A DNA stretch of 6,468 bases, taken from NCBI GenBank assembly GCA_947480465.1, contig CANKCT010000052.1, positions 1-6,468 on the forward strand. The letters are read 5' to 3'. A program made the translations under genes and the position numbers. This stretch comes from Actinomycetota bacterium (lineage in GTDB: Bacteria > Actinomycetota > Actinomycetes > Nanopelagicales > Nanopelagicaceae). How positions within the stretch are numbered: the stretch's first letter is position 1; every line of letters starts with the position of its first letter. The notes beneath the pieces were generated by a model. It did not search any database. It was not told where the DNA came from and was given only the letters and a program-made list of their open reading frames with translations. This document shows positions 1 through 6,468 of this stretch, piece by piece.

Positions 1-1
1 A

Positions 2-592
2 AAAACTTCCCTACTTGGTGGTTTCAATTATGACAATCTACTTATGGCTGTTGCTATTGCAACGGAAAGTGGTATCGATCCGATTGATATCGCCGCGATA
101 CTTCCGCAATTGACTGGTGCAGTTGGGCGTCTTGAATCAGTAAGACTTGGTCAAAACTTTACCGCTCTCGTTGATTATGCGCATTCACCAGATGCGGTCA
201 TGCGTGTACTAGAAACAGCGCGAGAGATTACCGAAGGAAGTGTCATCGCTGTTTTGGGCTGTGGTGGTGACAGGGATTCATCTAAACGTTCGCTCATGGG
301 TAAAGCACTGAGGGAAGGTGCGGACATTGCAATTTTCACAAGTGATAATCCTAGGAGTGAGAAGCCAGAGGATATTCTGGTGCAGATGGTTTTAGACATT
401 GACATTGAAATGCCAAGTGAAGTGATAGTCGATCGATCATTAGCCATCAGAACTGCAGTAAATCATGCTAGTCACGGAGATGTTGTAATAATCCTTGGTA
501 AAGGCCACGAAAAAGGCCAAGAAATTAATGGCGTAGTGCACCCCTTTGATGATCGAATAGAACTCGCACGTGCGATTGAAGATAAAAAATGA
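2..592 (+). CDS. murE: MurE, UDP-MurNAc-tripeptide synthetase (meso-DAP type), 3' part only
   Basis: This cytoplasmic ATP-dependent ligase adds the third stem-peptide residue to UDP-MurNAc-L-Ala-D-Glu. The reading frame is open from base 2, so the gene begins outside the window. The ATG at base 44 is an internal Met, because in-frame sequence before it (SLLGGFNYDNLL) is already MurE-like. The visible part is the end of the central domain and the C-terminal ligand-binding domain. It contains VDYAHSPDA, GCGGDRDSSKR, TSDNPRSEKPEDI (DNPR codons at 344-355) and ILGKGHEKGQE (GKGHE at 497-511). In the MurE family DNPR marks selection of meso-diaminopimelate over L-lysine, so a meso-DAP peptidoglycan is inferred. 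The ATP-binding P-loop and carbamylated lysine lie upstream and cannot be checked. The stop overlaps the murF start as ATGA. Identity is close to certain; the amino-acid specificity is a motif-based inference. Confidence 0.96.
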   Translation, partial: KTSLLGGFNYDNLLMAVAIATESGIDPIDIAAILPQLTGAVGRLESVRLGQNFTALVDYAHSPDAVMRVLETAREITEGSVIAVLGCGGDRDSSKRSLMGKALREGADIAIFTSDNPRSEKPEDILVQMVLDIDIEMPSEVIVDRSLAIRTAVNHASHGDVVIILGKGHEKGQEINGVVHPFDDRIELARAIEDKK

Positions 593-1965
593 TGACTTTG
601 ACTGCGGGCGAAATTGCACTTCTTGTCGGAGGAGATCTGCATTGTGATCCTGATTTACTTGTTTCAAAAGCCCCAGTATTTGATTCGCGTTTAGCCACCC
701 CAGGTTGTTTCTTTTTGGCTTTGCAAGGTGAACTCAATGATGGTCATGATTTCGTAGCGGACGCGTATCGATTGGGTTCCGTCTTTTCACTAACTACAAG
801 GATTATTGATGGGCCCTGCATCATTGTAAAAGATGTTGTTCATGCCTTATCTACAATCGCTGGCTTCGTAAGAGGTAAATTAACTAATTTAACTGTTATT
901 GGAATAACTGGGTCTCAAGGGAAAACAAGTACCAAAGATCTTATGGCGCATATGTTAGGAGCAGTAGGGCCAACCGTTGCACCGTTAGGTTCATTCAATA
1001 ATGAATTAGGTCTTCCTTTAACTTTGTTAATGTGTGATGATCGGACAAAATTCTGTATCCTTGAAATGGGTGCGCGTCATAAAGGAGATATCGCACATTT
1101 GTGCGAGATTGCCCGTCCAAATATTGGCGTGGTACTTGCCGTTGGAACAGCGCATTTTGGTGAATTCGGGTCGCAACTAGCAATCGCACAAACTAAGAGC
1201 GAACTCATCCAATCACTTGATGAAAAAGGTATTGCAATTCTAGGAACGTATGATGAGTTCACTCCAGAGATGGCCAAACTGCATTCAGGGCCTGTGCTTA
1301 CATTTGGTGAAAAGAACAATGTAGATGTTCGAGCCACTGATATTGAAATGCGTGAAGGCCGTCCACATTTTGACCTTGTCACAAGCGCTGGTCGAGACGC
1401 AGTTGGAATGCGCTTAATTGGAGCTCATCAAGTGTCCAATGCTTTGGCAGTTGCCGCAGTTGGTACAGCGCTTTCATTGCCTATTGAGTTAATCGCAAGT
1501 TCGCTTTCTACTGCAGAGATTTCCAGTAAGTGGCGAATGGAACTCTCTGAAGTAGATGAGTTGCTCATTATTAATGACTCTTACAATGCTAATCCAGCCT
1601 CCATGGCGGCGGCGCTGCGAACTCTGATCCTCTTTGCACAGGAGCGTGGTGGCCGGGCTTGGGCATTTCTAGGAAAAATGCATGAACTCGGCGAGTCAGG
1701 AGCCTCCGCTAGTGCAGATATTGGCACCCTTGCTTCTGAGATTGGTATAGATCATCTGGTAGTTATCGATTCACCTGAATATGGAACTGGAGTTGGCCCC
1801 ATGCAGTTTCATCACGTGGCTACCATCCAAGAAGCCACAAAATTTGTCACATATTTTGAGCCCGGAGATGTTGTCTTAGTAAAAGCATCACGAGCTGAGA
1901 GATTTGAATTATTGGCCACTGAAATTGCAGAGCGTTGGCTCAGCCGCATTGGAAAATTAGAATGA
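589..1965 (+). CDS. murF: MurF, UDP-MurNAc-tripeptide:D-Ala-D-Ala ligase
   Basis: This cytoplasmic Mur ligase joins D-Ala-D-Ala to UDP-MurNAc-tripeptide using ATP, the last soluble step before the membrane stage. The predicted protein has 458 residues, normal for the family. The N-terminal UDP-binding domain shows [14 protein letters not shown] and NDGHDF (about 32-55). The central ATPase domain has the P-loop [10 protein letters not shown] (107-116), [13 protein letters not shown] (135-147), [14 protein letters not shown] (158-171) and [10 protein letters not shown] (186-195). The C-terminal domain has [11 protein letters not shown] (329-339) and [10 protein letters not shown]. Two adjacent ATG codons, at 589 and 592, are possible starts. 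The first gives an ATGA overlap with the murE stop, as at mraY and ftsW. The second places a GAAGA (578-582) at 9 bases, nearer the spacing seen at other junctions. The difference is one residue. The 3' end overlaps mraY by 4 bases. All motifs I looked for are intact. Confidence 0.97.
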   Translation: MMTLTAGEIALLVGGDLHCDPDLLVSKAPVFDSRLATPGCFFLALQGELNDGHDFVADAYRLGSVFSLTTRIIDGPCIIVKDVVHALSTIAGFVRGKLTNLTVIGITGSQGKTSTKDLMAHMLGAVGPTVAPLGSFNNELGLPLTLLMCDDRTKFCILEMGARHKGDIAHLCEIARPNIGVVLAVGTAHFGEFGSQLAIAQTKSELIQSLDEKGIAILGTYDEFTPEMAKLHSGPVLTFGEKNNVDVRATDIEMREGRPHFDLVTSAGRDAVGMRLIGAHQVSNALAVAAVGTALSLPIELIASSLSTAEISSKWRMELSEVDELLIINDSYNANPASMAAALRTLILFAQERGGRAWAFLGKMHELGESGASASADIGTLASEIGIDHLVVIDSPEYGTGVGPMQFHHVATIQEATKFVTYFEPGDVVLVKASRAERFELLATEIAERWLSRIGKLE

Positions 1966-1979
1966 GACAAATTCTAATT
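1955..1979 (+). repeat. Perfect 9-bp inverted repeat spanning the mraY start codon
   Basis: AATTAGAAT at 1955-1963 is the exact reverse complement of ATTCTAATT at 1971-1979, with a 7-base loop (GAGACAA). The first two bases of the mraY ATG lie in the left arm and the G opens the loop; the murF stop is also inside. The stem has a single G-C pair, so an RNA hairpin would be weak, and there is no following T-run, so it is not a terminator. A role in coupling mraY translation to ribosomes finishing murF is possible but purely inferred. A chance match is realistic in AT-rich coding sequence. Confidence 0.4.
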
Positions 1980-3020
1980 GCCGGTGCTATAGCGCTCTTG
2001 TTTTCACTTTTTGGTACACGCGGTCTCATTAAAATTCTCGCTTCACGAGGTTATGGACAAATTATTCGTGATGATGGACCAAGTAGTCATCATACAAAAC
2101 GCGGAACACCAACCATGGGTGGGATTATTCTAATTGCTGCAGCATTGGTTGGCTATTTAACTGCCCACGCAGTTACTCGTAACTCTTTAACGGTTTCAGC
2201 CGTATTAGTTCTGGGCTTAGTAATTGGATTGGGTCTAGTGGGTTTTGTAGATGACTATTTGAAAGTTTCTCGCCAGCATTCTTTAGGTCTCACCGGAAAA
2301 CAGAAATTACTTGGCCAAGCATCTGTCGCTACGATTTTTGGTGTGCTTGGAATTAGGTTTGCAGATTCATTTTCGCTAACGCCAATTTCATATTATTTAT
2401 CTGGGGTACGCGAGACCTCACTTTATCTCGGTCCAATTCTTGCAGTTGCGTGGGTAGTCCTGATGGTGATGTCTGCAAGTAATGGTGTCAATCTCACAGA
2501 TGGACTCGACGGACTTGCCACAGGTGCATCAGTTATGACATTTCTGGCATTCATTTTGATTGGGGTTTGGGAGTTTGGACAGGGTTGCGCAATCAATGCA
2601 GGTGTTGGCTGTTATCAAGTGAGAGATCCACTTGACCTTGCGGTCCTAGCCGCAGCTTTTGCTGGATCTTGCACAGGCTTTTTATGGTGGAATGCATCTC
2701 CGGCAAAGATATTTATGGGTGATACAGGATCACTCGCACTTGGCGGTGCATTAGCTGGCTTAGCCGCAACGCTTCGAGTTGAACTTTTGCTTATTCCTCT
2801 GGGCGGTTTATTTGTGATTATTACGATGTCAGTTGTTATTCAGACCCTTTACTTCAAAATAAGTGGCGGAAAACGGGTATTTAAAATGGCTCCGCTACAA
2901 CATCATTTTGAACTTTTAGGTTGGGGCGAAGTAACCATTGTGATTCGCTTTTGGATTATTGCGGGTCTTTCAGTTGCCTTTGGTTTAGGTCTCTTCTATG
3001 CCCAATGGGTTGTGAAGTAA
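1962..3020 (+). CDS. mraY: MraY, phospho-MurNAc-pentapeptide transferase (lipid I synthase)
   Basis: This integral membrane enzyme transfers phospho-MurNAc-pentapeptide from UDP to undecaprenyl phosphate, making lipid I on the cytoplasmic face. The 352 residues are mostly hydrophobic, fitting the roughly ten helices of the family. Motifs: [10 protein letters not shown] (46-55), the Asp pair in VDDYLK (D97, D98), [14 protein letters not shown] (173-186), [15 protein letters not shown] (248-262, D254) and [13 protein letters not shown] (309-321). The loop before DPLDLA carries Cys209 and Cys217, a pattern I associate with actinobacterial MraY. The ATG at 1962 was chosen because [13 protein letters not shown] begins directly with the first membrane helix, the ATG forms an ATGA overlap with murF, and GGAA (1951-1954) lies 7 bases upstream. 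An ATG at 1935 would add nine polar residues and overlap murF by 31 bases, so it is less likely. One oddity is Gln313 where many homologues have the first His of an HHH motif. Confidence 0.97.
   Translation: MRQILIAGAIALLFSLFGTRGLIKILASRGYGQIIRDDGPSSHHTKRGTPTMGGIILIAAALVGYLTAHAVTRNSLTVSAVLVLGLVIGLGLVGFVDDYLKVSRQHSLGLTGKQKLLGQASVATIFGVLGIRFADSFSLTPISYYLSGVRETSLYLGPILAVAWVVLMVMSASNGVNLTDGLDGLATGASVMTFLAFILIGVWEFGQGCAINAGVGCYQVRDPLDLAVLAAAFAGSCTGFLWWNASPAKIFMGDTGSLALGGALAGLAATLRVELLLIPLGGLFVIITMSVVIQTLYFKISGGKRVFKMAPLQHHFELLGWGEVTIVIRFWIIAGLSVAFGLGLFYAQWVVK
3014..3017 (+). promoter_or_regulatory. Possible weak ribosome binding site for murD
   Basis: GAAG ends 8 bases before the ATG at 3026 and lies within the last codons of mraY. 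It supports 3026 as the murD start over the in-frame ATGs upstream. The match to a Shine-Dalgarno core is short, so the support is modest. Confidence 0.35.
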
Positions 3021-3025
3021 TTTCC

Positions 3026-4408
3026 ATGTCTTTCATATTTAATGGAAGAAATATTTTGGTGGCTGGTGCTGGAGTAACTGGTATTGCTGTGGCGAAAGTT
3101 CTTGCAACTAAGGGTGCACATATTGATTTTGTTGATGAAAAGCAGCAGGAAGTACGTGATTTCAAAATTCTCTCACCAGATTCAATAGATGTTAACGCGT
3201 ATTCTGCAATTGTCGTTTCTCCGGGTTGGAAACCAAATCATCCGATAATTGTCAATGCAGTTAAAGCAGATATTCCAATCTGGAATGAAATTGATTTAGC
3301 TTGGTTGATTTCTCGGGAGATCACGCCGCAGCAAAAGTGGTTAGCCTTGACCGGTACAAATGGAAAAACTACTACGGTAGAAATGACAACCGCAATGCTC
3401 CAAAGCGCTGGTTTGAAAGCGATTGCTTGTGGCAATGTCGGAGAGACAGTTATTGAAGCAGTAGTCTGCGCTGAGCCTTACGATTATTTGGTACTTGAGC
3501 TCTCGTCCTTTCAACTCCACTGGATGCAAGAAGCAAAATTTACAAGTGTTGCAATTCTCAACCTTGCAGATGACCATTTAGACTGGCATGGCAGCTTCGA
3601 GAATTACTGCAGTGCTAAATTTTCCTTACTCGAACACACCGATATTGCAATTTTGAACGCGGGTGATAACGAAGTTGCTCGTCGTGCTCAAATTTGGCAA
3701 GGTCGAAAGATTTTCTATTCGCTTGAAACTCCTGCAGCAGGTGAGCTAGGCATAGTAGAGGATCTTTTGATAGATCGTGCCTTTGTGCACAATCCTCAAG
3801 AAGCTTCCATGATCGCTCAAATCAGTGACATTCAACCGACATTGCCACACAGTGTTTCAAATGCACTGGCGGCAGCTGGATTAGCACTTTCAGTTGGGGT
3901 TTCATATGAAGATATCCAAAAAGCTCTCATTGGATTTCACCCTGGACGGCATCGGATAGAAGTGGTTTTAGATGAAGATGAGATTTCATGGATTGATGAC
4001 TCAAAGGCAACTAATCCTCACGCTGCCGCAGCATCGATTATGTCTCACTTATCCGTTATTTGGGTTGCTGGGGGTCTGGCTAAAGGTGCAGATATGAACT
4101 CCTTCATTGACCGAGTAAAAACACGATTGAAAGCTGCCATTTTAATTGGTGAAGATCGCGGAATAATCGAGGCAGCGCTGCACAAATTTGCGCCTGAAAT
4201 CCCCATTGTGAAAGTAGATTCAGATTCCATTAAAGGTAGTTCTTCCAATGAATTGATGGAGAAAGTGGTTGAAGTTGCAAAAGAGTTTGCTAAACCTGGA
4301 GATACTGTATTAATGGCACCAGCCTGTGCTTCTATGGATCAGTTTATATCCTATGCCGATCGTGGTGATCGATTTGCCTTAGCGGTGAAGAAACTAGTGC
4401 AAAAATGA
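3026..4408 (+). CDS. murD: MurD, UDP-MurNAc-L-Ala:D-Glu ligase
   Basis: This cytoplasmic Mur ligase adds D-glutamate to UDP-MurNAc-L-Ala, two steps before the MurF reaction. With the ATG at 3026 the protein has 460 residues, normal for the family. The N-terminal Rossmann-like UDP-binding domain starts at once with ILVAGAGVTGIAVAKVL (10-26). The ATPase domain has the P-loop TGTNGKTTT (109-117), GNVGE (136-140), ELSSFQL (158-164) and NLADDHLDWHG (179-189). Lys198 in NYCSAK fits the carbamylated lysine of MurD. FHPGRHRIE follows, and the C-terminal domain shows WIDDSKATNP (322-331), VAGGLAKGAD and APACASMDQF (431-440). The frame is open upstream, but starts at 3005 or 2921 would overlap mraY and place extra residues before the Rossmann strand. 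The start at 3026 leaves a 5-base gap after mraY, with GAAG 8 bases upstream. The stop overlaps ftsW by 4 bases. Confidence 0.97.
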   Translation: MSFIFNGRNILVAGAGVTGIAVAKVLATKGAHIDFVDEKQQEVRDFKILSPDSIDVNAYSAIVVSPGWKPNHPIIVNAVKADIPIWNEIDLAWLISREITPQQKWLALTGTNGKTTTVEMTTAMLQSAGLKAIACGNVGETVIEAVVCAEPYDYLVLELSSFQLHWMQEAKFTSVAILNLADDHLDWHGSFENYCSAKFSLLEHTDIAILNAGDNEVARRAQIWQGRKIFYSLETPAAGELGIVEDLLIDRAFVHNPQEASMIAQISDIQPTLPHSVSNALAAAGLALSVGVSYEDIQKALIGFHPGRHRIEVVLDEDEISWIDDSKATNPHAAAASIMSHLSVIWVAGGLAKGADMNSFIDRVKTRLKAAILIGEDRGIIEAALHKFAPEIPIVKVDSDSIKGSSSNELMEKVVEVAKEFAKPGDTVLMAPACASMDQFISYADRGDRFALAVKKLVQK

Positions 4409-5571
4409 AAACAACTCGTAGCTCCAAGATTTTTACTAAGCCGGTAAATCTTTATTACATGCTTATTGGAAGTACTTTAAGTCTAAGTATTCTCGGAGTA
4501 GTAATGGTTTTCTCAGCTTCATCTATCTACTCGCTTGAAAATAAGGGCTCAACGTATGCAGTTGTTCTACGTCAAATAATATTTCTAATTATCTCTATTC
4601 CTTTAGCTTGGGTGATGTCCCGACTTACACTCGCACGCTGGAAATTAATAGCCCGATTCGGTGCAATATTTGCGATAGCACTTTTAGCGAGTGTTCAAAT
4701 TTTCGGAAAAAGTATTAGTGGTAATAACAACTGGATAAGTATCGGCGTCATAGATGTTCAGCCGAGTGAGGTTGCCAAATTCTTAATGATTCTCTGGGCT
4801 GGTTTTATGCTGGCGCAACGCGAGCACCATGGGGTTATTGAATCAAATGTAATTGGGTTGATTGCTCCTCTCTTTGTTCTTTGTATTCTTTTGGTTTTAA
4901 TGGGTAGAGACTTAGGAACTGCATCGGTATTTGCATTTATTTTGGCGGGATTGTTATGGGTATCTGGAGTGCGTCTGGGGATTTTTACCGGAATACTTTC
5001 TATCGGTTTTGCAGGAATTGCAATCCTTATTTACACATCGCCGTATCGTTTAGACCGACTATCTGTCCTAATCAACCCATTTGCCGATGATCAATACAAA
5101 AGTACTGGGTGGCAACCAGCTCACAGTCTTTTGGGTCTTGCCAGCGGAGGTTTTTTTGGAGTCGGTCTGGGTGCAAGCCGACAAAAATGGGGCAATTTGC
5201 CGGCCGCACATACTGATTTTATCTTCTCCATCATAGGAGAGGAGTTGGGTTTGTTTGGCACGATTTCAACTCTTGCCCTCTTGTCAATTTTATTATTCTC
5301 GATATTTAGAATCGCTCTGCGCTCTCATGAACCAATGGTTCGCTTCGTATGTTCCGGAATCGGATGTTGGATTGCGATCCAAACTATTCTTAACGTGGGC
5401 TCCGCCTTAAGCGTCCTACCAGTCGTTGGAGTTACTCTTCCACTGGTTTCTTATGGAGGGTCTGCACTTATCGCCACATATATGGGAATCGGATTCGTGA
5501 TAGGTGCAGCTAGGCGAGATCCTAAAATTTTTGAAGAGTTAAAGAAGAGTGACCTAAAATGGCTACGATAG
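4405..5571 (+). CDS. ftsW: FtsW, SEDS-family septal peptidoglycan glycosyltransferase
   Basis: FtsW is the polytopic membrane protein that polymerises lipid II at the septum together with a class B penicillin-binding protein (FtsI, not in the window). The 388-residue product has a short basic cytoplasmic start (MKTTRSSK) followed by about ten hydrophobic segments. SEDS motifs: NNNWISIG and VQPSEVAKF (108-126), GRDLGTA (167-173), PYRLDRLSVLINPF (213-226), the long extracytoplasmic segment from GWQPAHSLLGLASGGFFGVGLG onward, AHTDFIFSIIGEELG (268-282) and LPVVGVTLPLVSYGGSAL. Asp271 in HTDF fits the essential catalytic Asp of SEDS enzymes. RodA is the alternative, but the place between murD and murG favours FtsW. 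It lacks the long Pro-rich C-terminal tail of mycobacterial FtsW, ending soon after ARRDPK. Gly-Arg before DLGT replaces the usual Gln/Glu-Pro. The start ATG overlaps the murD stop by 4 bases; the end overlaps murG by 13 bases. Confidence 0.95.
   Translation: MKTTRSSKIFTKPVNLYYMLIGSTLSLSILGVVMVFSASSIYSLENKGSTYAVVLRQIIFLIISIPLAWVMSRLTLARWKLIARFGAIFAIALLASVQIFGKSISGNNNWISIGVIDVQPSEVAKFLMILWAGFMLAQREHHGVIESNVIGLIAPLFVLCILLVLMGRDLGTASVFAFILAGLLWVSGVRLGIFTGILSIGFAGIAILIYTSPYRLDRLSVLINPFADDQYKSTGWQPAHSLLGLASGGFFGVGLGASRQKWGNLPAAHTDFIFSIIGEELGLFGTISTLALLSILLFSIFRIALRSHEPMVRFVCSGIGCWIAIQTILNVGSALSVLPVVGVTLPLVSYGGSALIATYMGIGFVIGAARRDPKIFEELKKSDLKWLR
5544..5549 (+). promoter_or_regulatory. Possible ribosome binding site for murG
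   Basis: GAAGAG, purine-rich, ends 9 bases before the murG ATG and lies within the last codons of ftsW. The same heptamer GAAGAGT also occurs at 5533-5539, so the pair forms a short direct repeat; only the second copy has suitable spacing. It supports the overlapping murG start at 5559. Confidence 0.45.
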
Positions 5572-6468
5572 TTTTCGCAGGTGGCGGAACCGCAGGACAT
5601 ATTGAGCCTGCACTTGCAGTTGCGCGATGTTGGAAAATTACACACCCGAACGATCGCATCGTGTTTATAGGCACTAAGAGCGGATTAGAAAATTCTCTTG
5701 TTCCATTGGCAGGGTTTGAACTAGTGCATATTCCAAGAGTTGTTATTTCACGAAAACCATCTGCATCATGGTTAAAGATTCCGACTGAGCTATTGGCTTC
5801 AGTTCGAGCTTCACGTTTAATTCTCTCTAGCACTGACCTTCTGATTGGGTTTGGCGGATATGTAAGTGGACCTGCATACATTGCAGCTCGATATATCGGG
5901 ATTCCAACTGTTATCCATGAAGCAAACGTCAAAGCTGGTTGGGCAAATCGGCTCGGAGCACTGCTTACTCCATATTTAGCAGCAGCACATCACGTTGAAT
6001 CTCGAGAATTTACTGATGCGCTTATCACTGGCCTGCCATTACGTAGTGATGTGGCACAGGCATATATAGATTCATCTGCAAACTTTTCTGATGCCCGCAA
6101 AGCAGCAAAGAGACGATTAGGTTTTCAAGAGAGTGCACCGTTAATTTTCGTAATGGGTGGTTCACAAGGTTCGGTCGCAATTAACGCAGCTCTTGCAGGT
6201 TCGGTTGATGGGTTTTTATCAAAAGGTTTTTCTGTCCTTCACTCGGTTGGTAAGGCAAACACATTGCCCCCTTCCCATGGCGCATACCGTGCAGTGCCAT
6301 ATGTCGAGGCTATGGCCGATGCCTATTTAGCGAGTGATCTCGTAATTGCTCGCAGTGGCGCGGTAACTTGTAGTGAGTTTCGAACGTTAGGTCGCTATGG
6401 ACTATTTGTGCCACTTCCTATCGGAAATGGTGAACAATTTATGAACGCTCGCTCGCTAGTCTCAGACG
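5559..6468 (+). CDS. murG: MurG, GlcNAc transferase making lipid II, 5' part only
   Basis: This peripheral membrane GT-B glycosyltransferase moves GlcNAc from UDP-GlcNAc onto lipid I to form lipid II. I translated the frame by hand: it stays open from the ATG at 5559 to the window edge (303 full codons), so perhaps the last 50-60 residues are missing. The N-terminal acceptor domain begins with the glycine loop GGGTAGHIEP (8-17, including His14), then GFGGYVSGP (97-105) and HEAN (120-123). The C-terminal donor domain starts near MGGSQGS (199-205) and contains ARSGAVTCSE (264-273) and PIGNGEQFMNA (287-297), which bind UDP-GlcNAc in this family. HEAN and PIGNGEQ, rather than the proteobacterial HEQN and KDRQQ-type sequences, suggest an actinobacterium. 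The start lies inside ftsW, with GAAGAG 9 bases upstream. All visible key residues are present, so the gene appears intact but cut by the edge. Confidence 0.97.
   Translation, partial: MATIVFAGGGTAGHIEPALAVARCWKITHPNDRIVFIGTKSGLENSLVPLAGFELVHIPRVVISRKPSASWLKIPTELLASVRASRLILSSTDLLIGFGGYVSGPAYIAARYIGIPTVIHEANVKAGWANRLGALLTPYLAAAHHVESREFTDALITGLPLRSDVAQAYIDSSANFSDARKAAKRRLGFQESAPLIFVMGGSQGSVAINAALAGSVDGFLSKGFSVLHSVGKANTLPPSHGAYRAVPYVEAMADAYLASDLVIARSGAVTCSEFRTLGRYGLFVPLPIGNGEQFMNARSLVSD

Noticed and set aside
1077..1382. A 101-residue open frame on the minus strand inside murF
   Set aside because: It sits opposite the murF ATPase domain, has no family resemblance I can see, and is explained as a shadow of murF codons.
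1935..1961. A nine-residue N-terminal extension of mraY
   Set aside because: The extra residues MAQPHWKIR are murF codons read in another frame; the ATG at 1962 fits the ATGA overlap and the first membrane helix.
2921..3025. A 35-residue N-terminal extension of murD
   Set aside because: The frame is open, but the residues (starting MGRSNHCD) are out-of-frame mraY sequence; the MurD Rossmann strand begins just after the ATG at 3026.
3022..3054. Short inverted repeats around the murD start (TTCCA with TGGAA, ATATTT with AAATAT)
   Set aside because: Arms are only 5-6 bp and mostly A/T, and the two pairings are separate and imperfectly placed; chance is the simplest explanation.
5533..5550. Direct repeat GAAGAGT at the end of ftsW
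   Set aside because: It encodes Glu/Lys-rich residues (EELKKS); two 7-base copies are too little to call a repeat element, though the second may serve as the murG ribosome binding site.
5522..5932. A 136-residue open frame on the minus strand across the ftsW/murG junction
   Set aside because: It lies opposite two clearly conserved genes, has no recognisable domain, and its composition looks like the complement of coding sequence.
1..6468. Possible novel system, mobile element or defence island
   Set aside because: Every base is within or next to a recognised dcw gene, codon style looks even throughout, and there is no insertion, foreign gene or unexplained gap.

Overview
The window is a stretch of the bacterial division and cell wall (dcw) gene cluster, read entirely on the + strand: murE (3' part), murF, mraY, murD, ftsW and murG (5' part). 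Both edges cut through genes. There are no RNA genes, mobile elements, CRISPR arrays, broken genes or intergenic regions of any size. The largest gap between coding regions is the 5 bases between mraY and murD; every other junction overlaps.

The likely host is an actinobacterium with modest GC (roughly low-to-mid 40s percent by eye on a few lines, not counted in full). Three things point there: the MraY loop containing [11 protein letters not shown], the MurG motifs HEAN and PIGNGEQ, and the order murE-murF-mraY-murD-ftsW-murG. Compact junctions plus low GC suggest a streamlined freshwater lineage of the acI / Nanopelagicales kind. That lineage assignment is inference from memory of protein families, not a database result.

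The genes cover successive steps in making lipid II. MurE adds the third stem-peptide residue, and its DNPR motif indicates meso-diaminopimelate. MurF adds D-Ala-D-Ala to give UDP-MurNAc-pentapeptide. MraY moves the phospho-MurNAc-pentapeptide to undecaprenyl phosphate (lipid I), and MurG adds GlcNAc (lipid II). MurD supplies the earlier D-Glu addition. FtsW is the SEDS glycosyltransferase that polymerises lipid II at the division septum. By the usual order in this phylum, murC, ftsQ and ftsZ would be expected downstream, outside the window.

The arrangement implies one transcript with strong translational coupling: start codons of murF, mraY and ftsW overlap the preceding stop as ATGA, and murG starts 13 bases inside the end of ftsW. 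I found no promoter or terminator. I see no new biological system here. The points worth a second look are small: a perfect 9-bp inverted repeat spanning the mraY start codon, a Gln in the usual His-His-His motif of MraY, and a GRDLGT variant of a conserved FtsW motif.
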